A program made the translations under genes and the position numbers. 64,000 nt of DNA. It comes from Hyphomicrobiaceae bacterium (GTDB lineage: Bacteria > Pseudomonadota > Alphaproteobacteria > Rhizobiales > Hyphomicrobiaceae). Location: assembly GCA_022844225.1 (NCBI GenBank), contig JALHMC010000007.1, forward strand, positions 1 through 64,000, written 5' to 3'. Every line of letters begins with the position of its first letter. Within the stretch, counting starts at the first letter, position 1. This document shows positions 7,915 to 17,295 of the stretch, one piece after another. Under the pieces are notes generated by a model. That model was given only the letters and a program-made list of their open reading frames with translations, did not search any database and had not been told where the DNA came from.

Positions 7915-10826
7915 GCCTCGGAGCCCTGGCGTTCCTCAATCCGGCCCTGCTCGGTGCCCTGGCTCTGCTGCCGGTGATCTACTGGCTGCTCAGAACGGTG
8001 CCGCCGCGCCCGCAACGGATTTCGTTCCCTGCGACGCGGATCCTGGTCGGCATCGAGAACCGCGAGAAGACGCCCGCAAAGACACCGTGGTGGCTGACGC
8101 TGATCCGCATGCTGGCGGCCGCGTTCGTCATCATGGCGCTGGCCGAGCCGGTTCTCAATCCGAACCGCGAGGGAGCCTTGAAAGGCTCCGGTCCGGTGGT
8201 GCTCGTGGTCGACAACGGCTGGTCGGCGGCGAGCCGCTTCAACGACCGGCTCGGTCTCGTCGACCGGCTGATCGGTGAGGCCGAGGCGCAGAGCCGGCCC
8301 GTCATGCTCGCCCAGACGGCACCGCCCGCGCGAACGCAGACGCTTCGGGTCGAGGCTCCGGCAGCCGCGCGCTCGACGGCTGCCGCGCTCATCGCGCAAC
8401 CGTTTGCGCCCCGGCGGCGAGAAGCTGCCGAGCAGATCGGGCGAGCGATGGCCGGACAGAGCAACGCGACGATCGTGTGGCTCTCCGACGGCATCGACCA
8501 TGACGATGAGGCTGGCGCCTTTGCCAATCGGCTCGCGGAGCTTTCGGGCTCTGGTGGAGCGTTCGTCGTCGTCCAGCAGCCGTCCGGGCAAGAAGCGTTG
8601 GGCGCGGCGGCTGGTCTCGGCCGCGACGGGCGTCTCGAGGTCACGGTGCTGCGTGCCGGAGGGCCCGCACAAAACGGCATGGCTCTCGCATATTCGGCGC
8701 GAGGACAACGGCTTGGTGAGGTGCCGTTCTCGCTGTCCGCCGGGGGCACGAGTACGACTGCACCTTTCGCGCTGCCGCTGGAGCTCAGAAATCAGGTCAC
8801 CCGTGTCGAGTTGGCGGGCGAGCGCTCAGCGGGCGCGGTGCATCTTCTCGATGCGCGCTCACGCTGGAATCGAATCGCGCTGATTTCAGGTGAGAGCCGC
8901 GAGCAGGCGCAGCCCCTTCTCGCGCAGCTTTATTATCTCGATCGCGCCCTCGGCCCCTTCTCGGAGTTGGTAAAGCCCGGCAAGGCGAACCTCGACGAGG
9001 CAACGCGCGATGCGTTCCGCCAGAACGTGTCGGTCATGATGCTGGCCGACATCGGCACACTTGCCGGCGATCTCGAGGGCGAGGTCGATCGTTGGGTGAA
9101 GAAGGGCGGCGTTCTGGTGCGGTTCGCGGGGCCACGCCTCGAAAAGGGTGGCGATGCGCTGCTGCCGGTAGCACTGCGCGTTGGCGGTCGCGCTCTCGGC
9201 GGCGCGCTCTCGTGGTCGACGCCGCAGCCCCTGGCGCCGTTCGATGAGACGAGCTTGTTCGCAGGGCTCGAGACGAAGCCCGAGATCACGGTCAACCGGC
9301 AGGTTCTGGCCGATCCCGGCGCACTCGGGGCCGACGTCGAGATCTGGGCTCGGCTCAAGGACGGCACGCCGCTCGTCACGGCAAAGCGACATGGCGAGGG
9401 ACGCATGGTGTTGTTCCACATCACAGCGAATTCGGATTGGTCGAACCTGCCGCTGTCGGGGCTTTTCGTCGACATGTTGCGGCGCATCGCGACACTCGGC
9501 CAGCCGGGTGGCGTCGCTGCCGGCGGTGTGACGGTGGCGGCCAGCGCCGATCAGGCGCAGCCGGCACTCGCGAGCAACGCGGAAGTGCTGACACCACGAC
9601 AAGTGCTCGACGGCTACGGCGTGCTCCGCTCCCCGCCGGCCACCGCTCAGCCGATCGAGGCCAGTCGCATCGCCACGCTGGTGCCGGGTGTCGAGCATCC
9701 GCCGGGCTTCTATGGCCCGGAGGCCAGTCCGCGCGCGCTCAACATTCTCGGCGCGAAATCCGTGCTGAAGCCACTGCCGGCACTTCCCGCCAAAGCCGAG
9801 CGGCGCGCCTATGAAGGCCAGACTGCCGAGCCGTTGAAGCCCACACTTTTGGCGCTGGCCCTCGGTTTGCTGCTGCTTGATATCCTCGCGGTCCTGTTGC
9901 TGCAGGCGGGACCGTTCTGGCGACGTAGGCGCCCAGCTGCCGCGGCGCTCGCCTGCCTTGCCGTGCTGGGACTCGCGGCGATCTCGCCAACGCCGGCGTC
10001 AGCTCAACGTTTCGGAGATCCGCCGCTCGAGGGCGCACGCCGACCGCTGCCGCCGAACATGCCGCGGGATCTGCAGATTGCGATCCAGTCGACGGGACGT
10101 GTGACGTTCGGCTACGTGCTCACGGGAGAGCCACAGGTCGACGAAGCGAGCCGTCAGGGACTCGCCGGGCTCGCCAAGGTGCTCCAAGCGCGGACCGCCG
10201 TGGAGCCGGGCGAGGCATTCGGCGTCAATATCGTGACCGACGAAATCGCATTCTTCCCGATCCTCTATTGGCCTATCGTCGCCAGCGCCAAGCCGCTCGG
10301 CGATGCGACGCTCGCAAAGATCGACGCCTACATGAAGCAGGGCGGCATGATTGTCTTCGACACCCGCGACTATGGGCAGGGCGTGCCGACCGGACAGCGT
10401 CTCGGCCGTGAGGAGGGCACCCCACTCCAGCGGCTCCTCGGGCGCCTCGACATTCCACGTCTAGAGCCGGTGCCGGAAGGCCATGTGATGACCAAGGCGT
10501 TCTATCTCATGCGGACTTTCCCAGGCCGATGGGACGGTGGGCAGCTCTGGGTGGAAGCCGAGAGCGCGGAGGACAAGGCTAACCCGGGCCGGCGGGCTCG
10601 GCGGTCGGACGGGGTGAGTTCGATCCTGGTCACGTCCAACGACCTGGCTGCGGCCTGGGCGCTCGACGACGCCAACCGACCGATCTACCCGACCGTGCCC
10701 GGTGGGGAGGTGCAGCGCGAGCAGGCGTTCCGCACGGGCGTCAACATCGTCATGTACGCGCTGACCGGCAACTACAAGGCGGATCAAGTGCACGTGCCCG
10801 CGCTCCTCGAGAGGCTCGGTCAGTGA
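7911..10826 (+). CDS. BatA-like N-terminal / DUF4159 C-terminal membrane protein
   Basis: 971 residues. The N terminus has the BatA/aerotolerance-regulator pattern: a hydrophobic helix (about 10-28), a P-x-R-I-x-F-P-A-T-R segment and a second helix (about 62-80). A VWA-like domain and a long extracytoplasmic region follow, then two helices around 645-700 and a C-terminal DUF4159 domain (about 725-970), which resembles a glutamine amidotransferase-like fold. Both families recur together downstream of moxR and DUF58. The protein probably spans the inner membrane several times and carries large periplasmic domains. Function is not established; cell-envelope maintenance is an inference from the family. 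Confidence 0.88.
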   Translation: MSLGALAFLNPALLGALALLPVIYWLLRTVPPRPQRISFPATRILVGIENREKTPAKTPWWLTLIRMLAAAFVIMALAEPVLNPNREGALKGSGPVVLVVDNGWSAASRFNDRLGLVDRLIGEAEAQSRPVMLAQTAPPARTQTLRVEAPAAARSTAAALIAQPFAPRRREAAEQIGRAMAGQSNATIVWLSDGIDHDDEAGAFANRLAELSGSGGAFVVVQQPSGQEALGAAAGLGRDGRLEVTVLRAGGPAQNGMALAYSARGQRLGEVPFSLSAGGTSTTAPFALPLELRNQVTRVELAGERSAGAVHLLDARSRWNRIALISGESREQAQPLLAQLYYLDRALGPFSELVKPGKANLDEATRDAFRQNVSVMMLADIGTLAGDLEGEVDRWVKKGGVLVRFAGPRLEKGGDALLPVALRVGGRALGGALSWSTPQPLAPFDETSLFAGLETKPEITVNRQVLADPGALGADVEIWARLKDGTPLVTAKRHGEGRMVLFHITANSDWSNLPLSGLFVDMLRRIATLGQPGGVAAGGVTVAASADQAQPALASNAEVLTPRQVLDGYGVLRSPPATAQPIEASRIATLVPGVEHPPGFYGPEASPRALNILGAKSVLKPLPALPAKAERRAYEGQTAEPLKPTLLALALGLLLLDILAVLLLQAGPFWRRRRPAAAALACLAVLGLAAISPTPASAQRFGDPPLEGARRPLPPNMPRDLQIAIQSTGRVTFGYVLTGEPQVDEASRQGLAGLAKVLQARTAVEPGEAFGVNIVTDEIAFFPILYWPIVASAKPLGDATLAKIDAYMKQGGMIVFDTRDYGQGVPTGQRLGREEGTPLQRLLGRLDIPRLEPVPEGHVMTKAFYLMRTFPGRWDGGQLWVEAESAEDKANPGRRARRSDGVSSILVTSNDLAAAWALDDANRPIYPTVPGGEVQREQAFRTGVNIVMYALTGNYKADQVHVPALLERLGQ

Positions 10827-10905
10827 TGGCGGCAGGCCGTACAATGCGACGCGACGGCTGCATCACGATCGACCACCGTGGATTGGCTCGTGAATGGAGT
10901 GAGCG

Positions 10906-13038
10906 TTGAACTGGTCCATCGACATCCAGCCGATCATACCCGCGCCGCTCTTCTGGGCCGCGATCCTGGTCGCTGCCGCGCTCGTCGCGCTGCTGGTTTG
11001 GCGCCGCACACGCGGGGCCAGTCTGCGTGCGCTTTCCCTCCTCGCGCTGATCGCCGCGCTCGCCAATCCGACGCTCCGACAGGAGGAGAGGGAAAGCCTC
11101 TCCAACATCGCGATCGTCGTCACGGACGAGTCGACCAGCCAGACCATCGCGGGACGACCGGCGCAAACAGCCGCTATCCGAGCCGATCTCGAGGCCAAGC
11201 TCGGAAAGGTGCCGAATCTCGAAGTCAAATGGGTTTCCTCGTCTCGGCCGACCGGTGAGGGGACGTCGGGCACCCATGTCTTCGCCGACCTCAATCGCGC
11301 CCTCGCCGACGTCGCGCCAGATCGATTGGCCGGGGTCATCACGATCACCGACGGACAAGTGCACGACGTTCCACAGGCGGTGGGTGCACTCGGCTTCGAC
11401 GCGCCCGTGCATGCCCTCCTGACCGGCCGTCCAGACGAGTTCGATCGCCGGATCGAAGTTCTGAAAGCGCCTAAATTCGGCATCGTCGGGCAAGCCCGCG
11501 AAATCGAGATCGCGGTCCGCGAGACGGGTCGCCGCGGGCGCTCCGGCAACGAGCAGGTTTCGCTCAAGATCCGCCGCGAAGATGCCCCTGACGAAACTCG
11601 CCGCGCCCGCATCGACGAGAAGCTGCGCCTTCCGATGCGATTTCCACACTCGGGCACCAATATCGTGGAGATCGAGCTCGAGCCTGTCGATGGCGAGCTG
11701 ACGGCGGCGAACAACCGCATCGTCGTCGCGGCCGAGGGGGTGCGCGAGAACCTGCGCGTGCTGCTCGTCTCGGGCGAACCGCATGCCGGCGAGCGAACAT
11801 GGCGTAATCTGCTCAAGTCGGACGCGGCCGTCGATCTGGTCCACTTCACCATTCTGAGGCCGCCCGAGAAGCAGGACGGAACCCCGATCCATCAGCTCTC
11901 GCTGATCGCATTTCCGACTCGCGAGCTGTTCTCGGAGAAGATCAGGGATTTCGACCTGATCATCTTCGACCGCTACCAGCACCGGGGCATCCTGCCGCTG
12001 CTCTACTACGACAACATCGCGCGCTACGTGGAGCGGCACGGTGGTGCGCTTCTGGTGGCCGCGGGCGACGATCTCGCTGGTCGGATGAGCCTTTCCCGGA
12101 CGCCGCTGCAGTCGGTGCTGCCTGTGGTGCCGTCGGGGCGTGTGATCGAGCAACCGTTCAAGGCAGCCGTCGATGGCGACGGTCTGCGACACCCGGTGAC
12201 GCGTGGGCTCCCCGGCGCGGGCGCGGCAGGGGCCGAGGCCAGTTGGGGCCGCTGGTTCCGCCAAGTAGAAGTTGAGCGGCGACGCGGTCGCACGTTGATG
12301 ACGGGGGCCGAGCAGAAGCCACTCCTCGTGCTCGATAGGATGGGCAAGGGTCGCGTTGCGCTGCTGACCTCGGATCACGCGTGGCTCTGGGCCCGTGGCT
12401 ATGACGGCGGCGGCCCGCATACCGATCTCCTGCGGCGGATCTCGCACTGGCTGATGAAAGAGCCGGATCTCGAGGAGGAGCGTCTCCTGGCATCGGCGCG
12501 TGGGCTGAAACTTTCAGTGGAGCGGCGATCGATGGAGGCCAGGGTGCCGCCGGTCGTCGTGTCGGCGCCCGGTGGCGAGACCACAAGTGTGACGTTGGAC
12601 CCATCAGCAGACGGCGTCTGGCGCACCACGATCGACGTCAAGACACCCGGCCTCTACAAGGTCGAAACGCCGACGCCCGACAATCAGGGCAAGCTCACGG
12701 CCGTGGCGCATGCCGGCATCGAGGACGCCCGCGAGATGAGCGAAGTGACGGCGACCGACCAGAAAATGAAGGGCTTGGTCGAGGCGACCGGCGGTGGCGT
12801 CTACTGGACGCGCGGTGGCGGCCTGCTCGGGACAGTCTCGGCAACGGCGGTCGATGTGCCGCGGGTGTCGATGCTGGCCAACGCGCGGGTGCTATCGGGC
12901 TCGGGTTGGCTCGGTCTCAAGGATCGCGAGGCGCATGTCACGCGCGGCGTATCCCTGACCCCGATGTTCTCCGGCCTGCTCGCGCTTGCTGCGCTGCTCG
13001 CCTTCATCACGCTCGCGTGGTGGCGAGAAGGGCGGTAA
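10906..13038 (+). CDS. Large membrane protein of the MoxR/DUF58 cluster (glutamine amidotransferase-like)
   Basis: 710 residues with two N-terminal hydrophobic helices (about 8-26 and 34-50), a long soluble middle and one C-terminal helix (about 685-705). The middle includes a region with D-L-I-I-F-D-R-Y and G-G-A-L-L-V-A-A-G, as in the class I glutamine amidotransferase-like domains of this cluster. The start is a TTG at 10906, seven bases after GGAG. It is the last gene of the moxR operon, separated by 79 bases from the DUF4159 gene. Family membership is fairly sure; no activity can be assigned. Confidence 0.82.
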   Translation: MNWSIDIQPIIPAPLFWAAILVAAALVALLVWRRTRGASLRALSLLALIAALANPTLRQEERESLSNIAIVVTDESTSQTIAGRPAQTAAIRADLEAKLGKVPNLEVKWVSSSRPTGEGTSGTHVFADLNRALADVAPDRLAGVITITDGQVHDVPQAVGALGFDAPVHALLTGRPDEFDRRIEVLKAPKFGIVGQAREIEIAVRETGRRGRSGNEQVSLKIRREDAPDETRRARIDEKLRLPMRFPHSGTNIVEIELEPVDGELTAANNRIVVAAEGVRENLRVLLVSGEPHAGERTWRNLLKSDAAVDLVHFTILRPPEKQDGTPIHQLSLIAFPTRELFSEKIRDFDLIIFDRYQHRGILPLLYYDNIARYVERHGGALLVAAGDDLAGRMSLSRTPLQSVLPVVPSGRVIEQPFKAAVDGDGLRHPVTRGLPGAGAAGAEASWGRWFRQVEVERRRGRTLMTGAEQKPLLVLDRMGKGRVALLTSDHAWLWARGYDGGGPHTDLLRRISHWLMKEPDLEEERLLASARGLKLSVERRSMEARVPPVVVSAPGGETTSVTLDPSADGVWRTTIDVKTPGLYKVETPTPDNQGKLTAVAHAGIEDAREMSEVTATDQKMKGLVEATGGGVYWTRGGGLLGTVSATAVDVPRVSMLANARVLSGSGWLGLKDREAHVTRGVSLTPMFSGLLALAALLAFITLAWWREGR

Positions 13039-13042
13039 GGCG

Positions 13043-13891
13043 TCAGCCGGGTCTAACCCGGCAAGGCGCCAGCGCCAAACCAGGAACGTCGGTACGCATC
13101 CGGTAAATCGTGCCGCATTTCTCGCTAGGACCGCCTCGCGATCCAGTAACGACATACAGATCGCGCAAGTCGTCGCCGCCGAAGCAGACGCTCGTCACCA
13201 TCGGCAGCGGCACCGCGATATCGCGGCGATGGCGGCCATCCGGCTCGAATACTGCCACGCGCGCGCCGTGAGCATCCGCGACCCAGACCGAGCCGTCGGC
13301 GGCCACTTTCAGTCCGTCGGGCACCCGCCCCTCACCCATGGCACAGAACGCCTTCCAGTGGCCGAGCGTCCCGTCCGCCTGGACGTCGTAGACCCGGACA
13401 AGCTGGCGCCGCGCGTCGGAGTGATAGAGCCGCTGGCCGTCCGGTGACACGGCGAGGCCGTTGGTCAGCAACACGCCGTCCGACACCTTGCGGGTGCGAC
13501 CGTCGAGATCGATGCAGTAGAGGTTTCCCGGCTTCATGGGGCCCCCGGCGAACACCTTGAAGCCGAGCGAGCCGACGTAAATGCGCCCCTGCTGATCTGT
13601 GGTGAGGTCGTTGAACCCCTCGGCGCCATCCGCCGTGGCGCTGTCGAGCAGTGTGCGTGTTGCCCCATCGGCGCCGATCCAGGCGATCTCGCGGCCGCCT
13701 GCGACCACCCCGCCGCCCGCATGGAGCGCCATGCCGCCGACGCCCTTGCGCTTCTCGACGACGGTGGAGACCCGATCCTGCCGATCGAGAAGATGAATGC
13801 CGCCGCCCGTCACGTCGCTGAAATAGAGGCCACGATCCGCGTCCCACACCGGGCCTTCGATCAGCCCATACCCCGTCGCAACCACTTGCAT
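13043..13891 (-). CDS. SMP-30/gluconolactonase family lactonase
   Basis: 282 residues, a six-bladed beta-propeller of the SMP-30/regucalcin/gluconolactonase family. The four metal ligands of the family are all in place: Glu12 (in I-E-G-P-V-W), Asn94 (F-N-D), Asn144 (T-N-G-L-A-V-S-P-D) and Asp192 (P-D-G). These enzymes open sugar or other lactones with a divalent metal. Its stop is only 4 bases from the convergent moxR-cluster gene. No sugar-catabolic genes flank it directly, so the natural lactone is unknown. Confidence 0.9.
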   Translation of the reverse strand: MQVVATGYGLIEGPVWDADRGLYFSDVTGGGIHLLDRQDRVSTVVEKRKGVGGMALHAGGGVVAGGREIAWIGADGATRTLLDSATADGAEGFNDLTTDQQGRIYVGSLGFKVFAGGPMKPGNLYCIDLDGRTRKVSDGVLLTNGLAVSPDGQRLYHSDARRQLVRVYDVQADGTLGHWKAFCAMGEGRVPDGLKVAADGSVWVADAHGARVAVFEPDGRHRRDIAVPLPMVTSVCFGGDDLRDLYVVTGSRGGPSEKCGTIYRMRTDVPGLALAPCRVRPG

Positions 13892-14101
13892 GGCCGTTTC
13901 CTCCGCTCTGGTTTCTCAGAGCATGATGGCGCCACGCGCGCGTCGCGTCCACGCCGGGAACCGCACCAGACGATGCCTTGCCGCGGCGCGCACAAGCCTC
14001 ACGACGGCTCTCGCCGGCAGCTGATATTGCCATGTCTGGCGCGCCGCATGTGGCTTGACTCTGGTATGAAAGGCCCCGATTGATCGAGCTCCCGCCAGAC
14101 G

Positions 14102-15118
14102 CTACTCGCCTCGACGGGCGAGCATGCGCTTGCGCATCGCTGCCTGTGCTTCCCGCGAGCCGTCGTGGAACGTGCCGAACAACTGATCCATCGGCGCGAT
14201 AGAGCCTCCATAATTGCACTCGAAGTACTTGTGGTGGAGATAGTGGAAATAGCTGCCGCTGTCCCAACCAGAATCTTTGCCGTTCACTGTCAATTTCTCG
14301 AAGCCGCTATGGCTCATCGCAGGCAGAAACGCGGCAAGTTGGATTTGGTACAGCGCGTTTACGGGGTGCAATGCAATCAGCCACTGGACGCAGACCGTCG
14401 AGAAGTAGATCACCTGCTCGACTGGATGCATCGCCATGCCGGACCATGGCCCGACCTCGACATTCAAGTGGTGGATGCGATGAACGAACTTGTATAGCGG
14501 CCGCCAATGCAGCAAGCGGTGCGTGAAATAGAAGTGCAGCGCATGGATAACCGGCGCAAACACCAAAAGAACGACAAACCAGCACCAGAACTGCACTGAG
14601 CCTGACTCGATCGAGACAAATCCGACGTGGCCATTGGCGAACAACCAGTACGTCAACGCCTCATAGGCCGTCATGATCGGAACGGCGGTGCCGAGCGTCC
14701 GGAACACATTGTCACGAACTTGATCTCCGAACAGAAAACGCTTCGTATTTCTGGCGAAGGGCTTGTCGGAAAACCTGCGCTCGTCACCCTGTCTCGCAAG
14801 GATGTAGAAATAGAGGTGCAAACCGCCATATAATAAGAGGATTATAGCGACATTGCGCACATAGAGAAGCGCCACCCACCAGAACTCGAACGTCTTCATG
14901 GCTGACAGGTCGGGTGTCAAGAATGCCCAGGTGAAGAGCGCAATGGCGAACCAGATGCTGTTCATGGGCCACAGGTAGCCCGGGAACCCAAAAAACCACT
15001 TCGCGATGATCAGAGGACGGGGCGGCCAGGCGACGATCGGCGGCAATCTGATCGGCTCGGCTGGCCGCCAATCTCCGCTAGTATCGCGAATTGTCGTCAC
15101 GCTCTCGACAGTCATCAT
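14102..15118 (-). CDS. Fatty acid hydroxylase / sterol desaturase family membrane protein
   Basis: 338 residues with several hydrophobic helices in the first half and the three histidine clusters of the di-iron membrane hydroxylase family: H-F-Y-F-T-H-R-L-L-H, H-R-I-H-H, and H-Y-L-H-H-K-Y-F-E-C-N-Y-G near the C terminus. Family members hydroxylate or desaturate sterols, carotenoids, alkyl-glycerols or sphingoid and fatty acyl chains. The nearby PLP condensing enzyme and SDR on the same strand make a long-chain lipid substrate attractive, but that is inference. Likely an inner-membrane enzyme that needs iron and an electron donor. Confidence 0.88.
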   Translation of the reverse strand: MMTVESVTTIRDTSGDWRPAEPIRLPPIVAWPPRPLIIAKWFFGFPGYLWPMNSIWFAIALFTWAFLTPDLSAMKTFEFWWVALLYVRNVAIILLLYGGLHLYFYILARQGDERRFSDKPFARNTKRFLFGDQVRDNVFRTLGTAVPIMTAYEALTYWLFANGHVGFVSIESGSVQFWCWFVVLLVFAPVIHALHFYFTHRLLHWRPLYKFVHRIHHLNVEVGPWSGMAMHPVEQVIYFSTVCVQWLIALHPVNALYQIQLAAFLPAMSHSGFEKLTVNGKDSGWDSGSYFHYLHHKYFECNYGGSIAPMDQLFGTFHDGSREAQAAMRKRMLARRGE

Positions 15119-15341
15119 CGCGGCTCCTAGTGCACATGCGCGGCCGATACCGGCGCCGAATCCACCGTTCGATCATCCGCGGCTAAGACACCGGGCCATC
15201 CCATATCGGTGGCTTGGCCGCCCGGTACAGTGCAGGCGAGAAGCTCGAGAAGTCGGCGAACGACAGTGTCGTCCTAAGCATGCCCGTAGGTCAGCCGGGG
15301 AATAGGGATTGCCACGGTAAGTTGCCAACCAGTCCCTGTCA
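15119..15341. other. Short intergenic stretch, no gene seen
   Basis: Lies between the hydroxylase gene and the decayed enoyl-CoA hydratase. It may include further rotted sequence of that pseudogene, since leftward transcription from the thiolase operon would run into it, but no frame gives recognisable hydratase motifs. Confidence 0.4.
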
Positions 15342-15563
15342 AAGGTATGGCGTCCGCCGAGGCGCTCTGCCAGCGCATGCCGGCCGACAACATGCGCTCG
15401 AGGGCACTCGTGAGGATGACGGCGCGCACCTTTTAGTCGGCATCGGCACGTCGATCATCCGGTGATCGATGGCCTTCACCGGGGGCCGGTTCATCGCGAC
15501 CACTGCGACCGGTCCTCGAACCTCGTAGCGGATCCGGTCGTCGATGGTCATGGGCTCTTTCAA
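15342..15563 (-). pseudogene. Enoyl-CoA hydratase/isomerase remnant
   Basis: The first frame, from TTG 15563 or ATG 15551, reads like a crotonase N terminus (G-P-V-A-V-V-A-M-N-R-P-P-V-K-A-I-D). After about 38 codons a different frame continues with V-R-A-V-I-L-T-S-A-L-E-R-M and S-A-G-M, which is the next conserved crotonase segment. About 15-20 residues are missing between the two pieces, and the remaining two thirds of the protein, including the catalytic glutamates, is absent. The TTG start overlaps the stop of the DUF35 gene (TTGA), so it was once the last gene of that operon. Confidence 0.75.
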
Positions 15564-15994
15564 ACCTGCCGCCAGTGAACGAGCGTGAACGGCACCTTGG
15601 CGTCGTCGTGGGGCTCGAACACGGCCGTTACCGGTGTGCCGATCTCGACTTCCTGCTGAGGCTCACCGAGGAGATTGCCGAGCATGCGGATCTTGCCGGC
15701 ATGCGGCAGCTCCACCACCACGGCGATGTAAGGGCCGAAGCCTTTCAGCGCGGGATGCACAGGGTGCCAGCAGCGCGTCCACGAGTAGATCGTGCCGCGG
15801 CCTTCGACCTCGACCCATTTCATGTCGAAGGAGTGGCACTCATGGCAGAGCCATTCCGGGCCCCATTGCCACGTGCCGCAGCTGCCGCAACGCTGGATCA
15901 TCAGCTTGTTTTGGCGGGTGCCCTCCCAATAGGGCTGGTCGAGCTTATCGGCCTCCGTAACGGGCGCGGGAAGGCCTGCAGGAAGGTAGGTCAT
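15560..15994 (-). CDS. DUF35 OB-fold/zinc-ribbon acyl-CoA-associated protein
   Basis: 144 residues. A rubredoxin-like zinc ribbon has two Cys pairs (C-G-S-C and C-H-E-C, about residues 39-56) and leads into an OB-fold with G-x-I-Y-S-W-T and G-P-Y-I-A-V-V-E-L. Such proteins bind acyl-CoA and form complexes with SCP2-type thiolases or, as in the ChsH2/Ltp2 steroid system, with thiolase-like aldolases. The ATG at 15994 overlaps the stop of the thiolase-like gene (ATGA), supporting a stable complex of the two products. Confidence 0.9.
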   Translation of the reverse strand: MTYLPAGLPAPVTEADKLDQPYWEGTRQNKLMIQRCGSCGTWQWGPEWLCHECHSFDMKWVEVEGRGTIYSWTRCWHPVHPALKGFGPYIAVVVELPHAGKIRMLGNLLGEPQQEVEIGTPVTAVFEPHDDAKVPFTLVHWRQV

Positions 15995-17175
15995 CACAGC
16001 GTCTCCTCCGAGCCGAGGATCATGGTCGAGACAGGGGTCACCATCGGGCCGGCGATCACACCCGCCACTTTGGCGCCGGGCACCTGCGAGGTGGATGTAC
16101 CGCGCAACTGACGGACAGCCTCGATCTGGAGCTCGAGGCCGTGCATGTAGCATTCAGCGAGGTTGCCGCCGGATGTGTTCATCGGCAACTTGCCGGTCGG
16201 TGCGATCAAGTTCTCGAGCTTCAGGAAATCGTTGGCTTCCTCGGGCTTGAAGTAGCCGTGCTCGACGAGGCTCATGAGCACGCCGCCAGTGAAGTTCTCG
16301 TACGACTGGAGAACGTCCACATCTTTGGGGCCGAGCTTCGCCATCTCCCACAGCCGCGGAGCAACGGGACCGAAGCTCGAGGTGCCGAGGTCGGTGGCGT
16401 TGTAGGCGCGGGCGGCATGGCGGTGGTTCGATCCCTGCGCGACACCCAGAATGTAGGCAGGTTTCTGTCTGAAGTCCTTGGCCCGCTCAGCCGAAACCAG
16501 GACAAGGGCGGCCGCGCCGTCGTTCTCCTGACAGCAGTCGAAGAGGCGGCTCGGCTCAGAGATCCAGCGCGCGTTATCGTAGTCCTCCTCGGAGAGGGGG
16601 CGGCCGTACATCACCGCGCGCGGGTTGGCCTGCGCGTGATGGTAGGACGCCATGGCGATGGCGCGAAGGGCCTCTCGCTCGATGCCGTGGTCGTGCATGA
16701 AACGCATCATCTTGAAGGCGTAGCGCTGAGCCGGCACGAAGATGCCGTAGGGGTTCACCAGCGCATTCTCGCCCGCAACCGTCCCGCCGGCCGCCGCAAC
16801 CCCGAAGCGCTGGAATTGGCCCTGCGCCAGGGCCCTGTAGACGATGGCGACGTCTGCCTGGCCGGAAACAATGGCGGCCGCGGCATTGCCGACCGCCGCG
16901 GCACCGCCGCCACCACCGCCACCCCACTGCATGTTGGAGAAGCGTAGCTCCTTGCAGCCCAGCGCCGAAGCGATGCGTGAAGGATCGTTGCGGTCGTTCG
17001 AGTAGGACGCGAAACTGTCGACGTCCTTGGGGTTTATGCCGGCATCAGCGCAGGCGGCCAGGATGGCCTTCAGCGCCAGCACGAACTCCGGGTCCGGCGA
17101 CTGGCTGTGCTTGTAGTATTTGGTCTCGCCGACCCCGACGACGGCAACCTTTCCGCGCAGTGTGCGCTCAGTCAT
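15994..17175 (-). CDS. Thiolase-family protein (SCP2-thiolase/Ltp2-like), lacking the usual nucleophilic Cys
   Basis: 393 residues with the thiolase-superfamily layout and a late G-G-N-L-A-E-C-Y-M-H-G segment. Where ordinary thiolases have the acyl-accepting Cys, this protein has Met-Gln-Trp followed by seven glycines, so Claisen condensation by the normal route looks unlikely. Ltp2-type aldolases of steroid degradation show the same loss and also pair with a DUF35 subunit, which fits the four-base overlap with the next gene. The ATG at 17175 is preceded by GGGAGGG; longer N termini lack such a site. Substrate unknown: a beta-hydroxyacyl-CoA retro-aldol reaction is my inference. Confidence 0.85.
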   Translation of the reverse strand: MTERTLRGKVAVVGVGETKYYKHSQSPDPEFVLALKAILAACADAGINPKDVDSFASYSNDRNDPSRIASALGCKELRFSNMQWGGGGGGGAAAVGNAAAAIVSGQADVAIVYRALAQGQFQRFGVAAAGGTVAGENALVNPYGIFVPAQRYAFKMMRFMHDHGIEREALRAIAMASYHHAQANPRAVMYGRPLSEEDYDNARWISEPSRLFDCCQENDGAAALVLVSAERAKDFRQKPAYILGVAQGSNHRHAARAYNATDLGTSSFGPVAPRLWEMAKLGPKDVDVLQSYENFTGGVLMSLVEHGYFKPEEANDFLKLENLIAPTGKLPMNTSGGNLAECYMHGLELQIEAVRQLRGTSTSQVPGAKVAGVIAGPMVTPVSTMILGSEETL

Positions 17176-17295
17176 CGTGCTCTGCCCTCCCGACCCAGGC
17201 TCCTGCAAGAGCATCAGGCTTGCACACTCGCGGCGGGAGGCCAAGTTCGCGACAATCCCGGCAGCGATGGGGCACGACCTTCGAGTGGTCGTGCG

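Noticed and set aside
10750-12447. Long leftward open frame (565 codons) opposite the moxR-cluster membrane protein
   Set aside because: Arg/Asp-rich shadow in GC-rich DNA with no recognisable motif, while the opposite strand continues a conserved operon.
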